Assembly (NCBI RefSeq): GCF_041903755.1 | Contig: NZ_JBBWVE010000032.1 | Span: forward strand, 1 to 64,000 | Direction of reading: 5' to 3' | Length of the DNA stretch: 64,000 bases | Source of the DNA: Thiocapsa roseilacustris | GTDB lineage: Bacteria; Pseudomonadota; Gammaproteobacteria; Chromatiales; Chromatiaceae | In this document: one piece after another, positions 60,138 through 64,000 of the stretch | How positions within the stretch are numbered: position 1 is the first letter of the stretch | Layout of the letters: each line of letters starts with the position of its first letter | Made by a program: the position numbers and the translations under genes | The notes under the pieces: model-generated | The model's database searches: none | What the model was told of the DNA's origin: nothing | What the model saw: the letters and a program-made list of their open reading frames with translations, nothing else

Positions 60138-61078
60138 GATGCCGCCCTCTCGCCGAGCTCGCGCGGCAAGGGGAAGACGACCTGCTCGCGGATACCATCC
60201 TGCTCCTCGACCCCGGCGACGCCCCATGCCTCGAGCTGTGCGATGACCCGATCGACTAGCACCTCGGGGGCCGAGGCCCCGGCAGTGAGTCCGACCCGCG
60301 GCGAGGCGCTGAGCCACTCTTGGCGGATGTCCTCGGGACCGTCGATCAGATAGGCGGTGCAGCCCTGCTTCTCGGCCAGCTCGCGCAGTCGGTTTGAGTT
60401 GGAGCTGTTGGCCGAGCCGACCACCAGCAGCAGATCGCAGCGCGCGGCGAGATCACGGACCGCGTCCTGTCGGTTCTGGGTGGCGTAACAGATGTCGCTC
60501 TTTTTCGGTCCCTGGATCTCGGGGAAGCGTTCACGCAGTGCGTCGATGATCCCGCTCGTGTCGTCCACCGAGAGCGTGGTCTGGGTGACATAAGCGACCC
60601 GCGACGGCTCTTTGATCGCGAGCCCGGCGACGTCGGCGACCGACTCGATGAGATGCATCGCCCCGCCGTCGCTCAGACACTGACCCATGGTGCCCTCGAC
60701 CTCGGGATGGCCGGCGTGCCCGATCAAGATGACCTCGACCCCGTTCTTGCAGTGCCTTGCGACCTCGAGATGGACCTTGGTGACCAAGGGGCAGGTCGCG
60801 TCGAAGACGCGCAGGTTTCGCCCTTCCGCCGCGCGCCGTACCTCTTGGGCGACGCCGTGGGCGCTGAAGATCAGCGTCGCCCCGTCCGGGACCTCGTCGA
60901 CCTCCTCCACGAAGACGGCGCCGCGTTGTTTGAGACCGTCGACGACGAAGCGGTTGTGAACCACTTCATGCCGGACATAGACGGGTGCGCCGTAGAGCTC
61001 GAGTACGCGCTCGACGATCTCGATCGCGCGGTCGACACCGGCGCAGAACCCACGGGGATTGGCGAGGAGGATGTTCAT
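60134..61078 (-). CDS. ispH: HMBPP reductase IspH
   Basis: A 314-residue [4Fe-4S] enzyme, the last step of the MEP pathway, giving IPP and DMAPP. The three cluster cysteines are Cys12 (RGFCAGVDRAIE), one in FDATCPLVTKVH and one in SDICYATQNRQDAV. HEVVHNRFVVDGLKQRGAVF and SANSSNSNRLRELAEKQGCT complete the substrate pocket. Length and motif order match E. coli IspH. The order fkpB-ispH is normal for gammaproteobacteria; 33 bases separate them here. Confidence 0.97.
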   Translation of the reverse strand: MNILLANPRGFCAGVDRAIEIVERVLELYGAPVYVRHEVVHNRFVVDGLKQRGAVFVEEVDEVPDGATLIFSAHGVAQEVRRAAEGRNLRVFDATCPLVTKVHLEVARHCKNGVEVILIGHAGHPEVEGTMGQCLSDGGAMHLIESVADVAGLAIKEPSRVAYVTQTTLSVDDTSGIIDALRERFPEIQGPKKSDICYATQNRQDAVRDLAARCDLLLVVGSANSSNSNRLRELAEKQGCTAYLIDGPEDIRQEWLSASPRVGLTAGASAPEVLVDRVIAQLEAWGVAGVEEQDGIREQVVFPLPRELGERAAS

Positions 61079-61111
61079 AGTGTCAAAGGATAGGGGATCG
61101 GTCGGGAGAAT

Positions 61112-61669
61112 TCACGCCTCCGGGCCACGCTTGAACCGGGGCTCGGGCCCAGGCCCGGGCCCGGCCACGGACAAGACGCGGACGCGGATCGTCAAGGAGC
61201 GTCCGGCGAATGGGTGGTTGAAGTCGACCTGCACGCGATCGGCCTCCACTTCCAGGACGATCCCGCTGGTCTCGTGCCCGCCGGGTGTCTCGAAGGCGAC
61301 GACCAGTCCGGGTATGGGCTCGATGTCTGGCGGGAAATCGCTGCGCTCCATCCAGTGGATGCTGGCCTCGTCATAGGGCGAGAAGAGCTCCGAGCCATGC
61401 GCGACGACATAGGTCTCGCTGCCGGGGGCGAGGCCTAGAAGCGTGGACTCAAGCTCCGGCGTCAGGGTGCCGTCGCCGATGGTGCAGGCGATCGGCTCGG
61501 CGTCGAAGGTCGAGAGTGCGACGAAGCCGTCCTGGAAGCGGACCTCCAGATGCAACTCGACGGCGCGACCGGGGGCGAGGAGGGTGCCCGTCCCGGTCTC
61601 GGTCTCGTTCGCCGCCCTTTTCGCAGGTGGGGTCTCGGGCGGGTTGGCGTGCGTCACGACGCGGCTCAC
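61112..61669 (-). CDS. fkpB: FKBP-type peptidyl-prolyl isomerase, SlpA/FkpB-like
   Basis: A 185-residue protein. A GTG start overlaps the stop of the upstream gene (GTGA). The FKBP core with insert-in-flap topology is visible: VELHLEVRFQDGFVALSTFD, ACTIGDGTLTPELESTLLGL, FSPYDEASIHWMERSDFP and VQVDFNHPFAGRSLTIRVRV, the last being the SlpA hallmark. The first 30 residues (PPETPPAKRAANETETGTG) are an extra low-complexity extension and the C-terminus ends in GPGPGPEPRFKRGPEA. It is probably a cytosolic folding helper. Confidence 0.9.
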   Translation of the reverse strand: MSRVVTHANPPETPPAKRAANETETGTGTLLAPGRAVELHLEVRFQDGFVALSTFDAEPIACTIGDGTLTPELESTLLGLAPGSETYVVAHGSELFSPYDEASIHWMERSDFPPDIEPIPGLVVAFETPGGHETSGIVLEVEADRVQVDFNHPFAGRSLTIRVRVLSVAGPGPGPEPRFKRGPEA

Positions 61670-62427
61670 GCCTGCTCGGCAGCGATCGCGTGCAGGACCG
61701 GCAGGTCCAGACCAAGTGCCTCGCCGTTGCGGATGGCGCGGGCGAGGCGGGCCGGCGCGCTGCGACCCATGCAGGCGTGCTCGGGATCGCCCGCGAAGGC
61801 GACGCCGAGCGCGACGAAGAGTGCATCGCGATCGAACCGACGCCCGGTCATGGCCTCCTGAAGATCGATCACATCATGGCCGACCTCCTCGGCAAAGGCG
61901 CGATGCCGCGACCACAGGGTCTCGACCGTTCCGCCCGTGCGCAGCCCGGCGATGTTGGTGGTCAGGATGAAGAGGTTCTTGAGCACCAGCTCGAAGACGA
62001 GCTCCTCGGCGCTGCTCAGGCGGTGTGTGGGGATCGCCAGGGTCCCCAGCGCATCGGCGAGCAGATCCGCCTGAGGACCGAACACCGGGGAGGGGATAAT
62101 GACCTTGTGGTCGCGCCCCGGTTTCTTCTCGAACCAGACCGAGATCACCGTCGGGTCGACGCAGGCGGCCCAGTCGCTCGGCAGCAGCTCGTTTTGCAGC
62201 AGGCCGAGCCGCCCTCGCCATTGAGGCGGAACGGCGGCGAGGGTTGCGGCGAGGTCGGCCTCTCCGACCGCGATCAACACCAATTGCGGCTCGGGCAGCT
62301 GGGTTGCTGCCGTGACCAACGAGGCTCCGCGCAGCACGGGGAAGACGGGATGGCCGAGCTTGAGAAGGCCGCGCGCGAAAACGCCGCCCATCTCGCCGAC
62401 ACCGACGAGCACGACAGGATGTTTCAT
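61666..62427 (-). CDS. Rossmann-fold protein, ketopantoate-reductase-like
   Basis: A 253-residue protein starting MKHPVVLVGVGEMGGVFARG, with a GxGxMG dinucleotide-binding turn. LVLIAVGEADLAATLAAVPP and a stretch mentioning LLQNELLPSDWAACVDPTVI fit the ketopantoate reductase superfamily loosely. The C-terminal part (LVFELVLKNLFILTTNIAGL, TVETLWSRHRAFAEEVGHDV) is helical and would carry the substrate site. The catalytic Lys of true PanE is not obvious, so I name only the fold. It overlaps fkpB by 4 bases and belongs to the fkpB-ispH-thiO transcript. Confidence 0.7.
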   Translation of the reverse strand: MKHPVVLVGVGEMGGVFARGLLKLGHPVFPVLRGASLVTAATQLPEPQLVLIAVGEADLAATLAAVPPQWRGRLGLLQNELLPSDWAACVDPTVISVWFEKKPGRDHKVIIPSPVFGPQADLLADALGTLAIPTHRLSSAEELVFELVLKNLFILTTNIAGLRTGGTVETLWSRHRAFAEEVGHDVIDLQEAMTGRRFDRDALFVALGVAFAGDPEHACMGRSAPARLARAIRNGEALGLDLPVLHAIAAEQA

Positions 62428-62512
62428 CGTTCGGGAGAGCCTCCGGCCGCCAGCTTCCAGCCGCCGTCCGCGATCGACCATCGGTGATGCTGTACCCCGC
62501 CCAAGCTCGTCA

Positions 62513-62650
62513 TCACAGCAACTCCTGCGTCACGAAGAGATAGCCGAGTGCGATCACCACGACAAAGATGGTGGCATAGATGAGCAGGATGCAAACCCCC
62601 GGGAGGTCATTGCAAACCGTGCTGTATCGACAGAGCTTACATCCTTTCAT
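62513..62650 (-). CDS. 45-residue cysteine-rich single-helix membrane protein
   Basis: The minus strand from 62650 encodes MKGCKLCRYSTVCNDLPGVC followed by ILLIYATIFVVVIALGYLFV and TQELL, then TGA. Four cysteines with pattern C-x2-C-x5-C-x6-C precede one membrane helix. This could bind a metal or iron-sulfur cluster at the membrane, or be a small assembly factor. I recall very similar short proteins in purple sulfur bacteria but know no function. It lies 85 bases upstream of the Rossmann-fold gene on the same strand. No strong ribosome site is visible, which lowers certainty. Confidence 0.6.
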   Translation of the reverse strand: MKGCKLCRYSTVCNDLPGVCILLIYATIFVVVIALGYLFVTQELL

Positions 62651-62839
62651 CCGGCTCCTGCTGCCGTGTTTCGGCGGGGCGGCCTCGCGGGTGCGGGGCG
62701 GGCTGGTGAATTATCGGGTTTCTCAATCCAGAGTATCCTCACCCAGATCGGAGGCATGATCAAGGAGTGTCGAGGGCTGAGGTGTGCCCATCCCACTTTG
62801 ACAGCAAGACTTCGGACCTGTTGCGATCGGCCGGGATAG

Positions 62840-62874
<35 letters not shown>

Positions 62875-63112
62875 GGAAACGAATTTTTGAACAGAGGCTT
62901 AGCGACCGGAAAGCCGAATAACCGGCGCCTATCGGGGATAACCATGCGGGTCGGCCTGGAGCGCATCGAGACCGGCACCGACAGGCTTTGCCGCCAGTGT
63001 TGGGGGTGAGCTAACGGCCGGTCGGCTGGAGGCGGACGGTTTGGTCCCTGCTGGGCGGTCGCGTAACATCGTCAAGGATCGGGACAAGGTCGCGTCCCTT
63101 GCGGTGTCGGAG

Positions 63113-63355
63113 ATGTCCGAGTCGATGTTCGTATATCCCGCGACAGACGAGACTTTCCAGACGTTTGTCGTGAAGAGCTCATTCAAAGGCCCTGCGCTGG
63201 TCGCCTTCTGGGCGTCCCGGGCCGGGCCGTCGCGTCCTCTGGCGGAGTTGTTGACCCGTTTGGCGGCGGACGCTGTCGCGTCCGCGCTTGGTCTCTTCGC
63301 CGAGGTCCATCGGCGGGATCCGAGCTATCGTGACGGGATCGGCCGACGCGGTCTC

Positions 63356-63364
<9 letters not shown>
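63113..63364 (+). pseudogene. Thioredoxin-like (CnoX/YbbN-type) remnant
   Basis: From an ATG at 63113: MSESMFVYPATDETFQTFVV, KSSFKGPALVAFWASRAGPS, RPLAELLTRLAAD. This is a thioredoxin-fold N-terminus in which the W-C-x-x-C position reads WASRAGPS, so both cysteines are lost. It then jumps to LFAEVHRRDPSYRDGIGRRG, which resembles the last tetratricopeptide part of CnoX/YbbN. The middle of the protein is deleted. The frame runs into element M copy 3, which cuts the C-terminus. It is probably a relic; the intact gene would be elsewhere. Confidence 0.5.
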
Positions 63365-63511
<147 letters not shown>

Positions 63512-63540
63512 GACTAGGTCACTGTTCAAGAGTTCGATCC

Positions 63541-63561
63541 TAACCACTAACCACTAACCAC
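63541..63561. repeat. TAACCAC heptamer tract upstream of rimO
   Basis: Three perfect TAACCAC units 20 bases before the rimO start. They are one base per unit different from the reverse complement (TAGCCAC) of the tract at 62841. Confidence 0.85.
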
Positions 63562-63580
63562 TGAAACTCTCTGTTGCCCT

Positions 63581-64000
63581 ATGTCGATGACGCAAACCCC
63601 CAGGATCGGATTCGTCAGCCTCGGCTGTCCCAAGGCGACGGTGGATTCGGAACGGATCCTCACGCAGCTGCGTGCGGAGGGCTACGGCATCCCGCCGAGC
63701 TACGAGGATGCCGATCTAGTCATCGTCAACACCTGCGGCTTTATCGACGACGCGGTCGAGGAGTCGCTCGATGCAATTGGCGAGGCTTTGCATGCCAATG
63801 GCCGCGTCATCGTGACCGGTTGCCTGGGTGCGCGTGCCGAGATCGTTCGCAAGGCCCATCCGGAGGTTCTTGCGGTGACGGGTCCGCATGCCCTCGACGA
63901 GGTGATGGCGGCGGTGCATGCGCAACTGCCGGCGCCGCATGATCCCTTCGTTAGTCTGGTGCCGCCGCAGGGCGTGAAGCTCACGCCGCGGCACTTTGCC
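63581..64000 (+). CDS. rimO: Ribosomal protein S12 methylthiotransferase RimO, 5' part
   Basis: The gene runs off the window; 140 codons are present. ATG at 63581 or 63587 (MTQTPRIGFVSLGCPKATVD). The N-terminal MTTase domain holds the three cysteines of the auxiliary [4Fe-4S] cluster: SLGCPKA, VNTCGFIDDAVEES and VTGCLGARAE. RimO adds a methylthio group to Asp89 of ribosomal protein S12 using radical SAM chemistry; the radical SAM CxxxCxxC motif would lie beyond the window. No standard ribosome site is seen; the upstream DNA is a heptamer tract next to element M copy 3. Confidence 0.93.
   Translation, partial: MSMTQTPRIGFVSLGCPKATVDSERILTQLRAEGYGIPPSYEDADLVIVNTCGFIDDAVEESLDAIGEALHANGRVIVTGCLGARAEIVRKAHPEVLAVTGPHALDEVMAAVHAQLPAPHDPFVSLVPPQGVKLTPRHFA

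Overview
The window is high-GC and gene-dense. It carries core gammaproteobacterial neighbourhoods: def-fmt-rsmB-DUF4390-ntrY-ntrX, a divergent LysM gene followed by dprA-smg-topA, smc-zipA-ligA, and thiO-ispH-fkpB. Gene content and order suggest a gammaproteobacterium, most plausibly a purple sulfur bacterium (Chromatiaceae, Thiocapsa-like). This is inference: no photosynthesis or sulfur-oxidation gene and no RNA gene lies in the window.

Layout. 1-2.4 kb is a graveyard of accessory DNA: a broken DUF2290-like gene, vapB with a truncated vapC, one end of an IS21-type element and a decayed transposase. 2.4-13.7 kb (minus strand) is a signalling and transport block: TonB-dependent receptor, small exported protein, membrane diguanylate cyclase, a very large hybrid histidine kinase, a lipoprotein and a ferredoxin-type reductase. 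13.9-21.1 kb holds an epimerase, a Tai-like secreted protein with a glycine-zipper lipoprotein, an RRM protein, ubiD, prlC and a CNP1-like gene. 21.6-29.6 kb holds smc, zipA, ligA, a small conserved-looking gene and an alpha-carbonic-anhydrase homologue that has lost one zinc ligand. 29.9-33.8 kb is a multihaem cytochrome locus: a pentahaem cytochrome divergent from an octahaem HAO-like cytochrome fused in one operon with a NapC/NirT tetrahaem quinol oxidase. 34-40.5 kb holds ppiC, yciI, yciB, an AGCS symporter, bolA, an ankyrin protein and trkA. 40.7-53.7 kb holds the ntrYX/rsmB/fmt/def and lysM/dprA/smg/topA blocks. 53.8-64 kb holds dsbB, a small thioredoxin with a DUF318 permease, a DUF302 protein, a decayed gene, tsaD, thiO, ispH, fkpB, a Rossmann-fold protein, a 45-residue membrane protein, a thioredoxin-like remnant and the start of rimO.

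The most unusual content is between the genes. At least eleven copies of an ~87 bp imperfect palindrome bounded by TTAAACCGCG...CGCGGTTTAA (called element P here) sit between genes. In six genes the element's terminal TAA, in one fixed register, is the gene's stop codon. A second family (element M, ~120-150 bp, ends related to TTCAGAAATAAG, with a hairpin built of GTTGTC/GACAAC units) has three copies. One is split by a nested 115 bp inverted-repeat element, one lies between the small thioredoxin and permease genes, and one truncates a thioredoxin-like remnant and carries an expanded hexamer tract.
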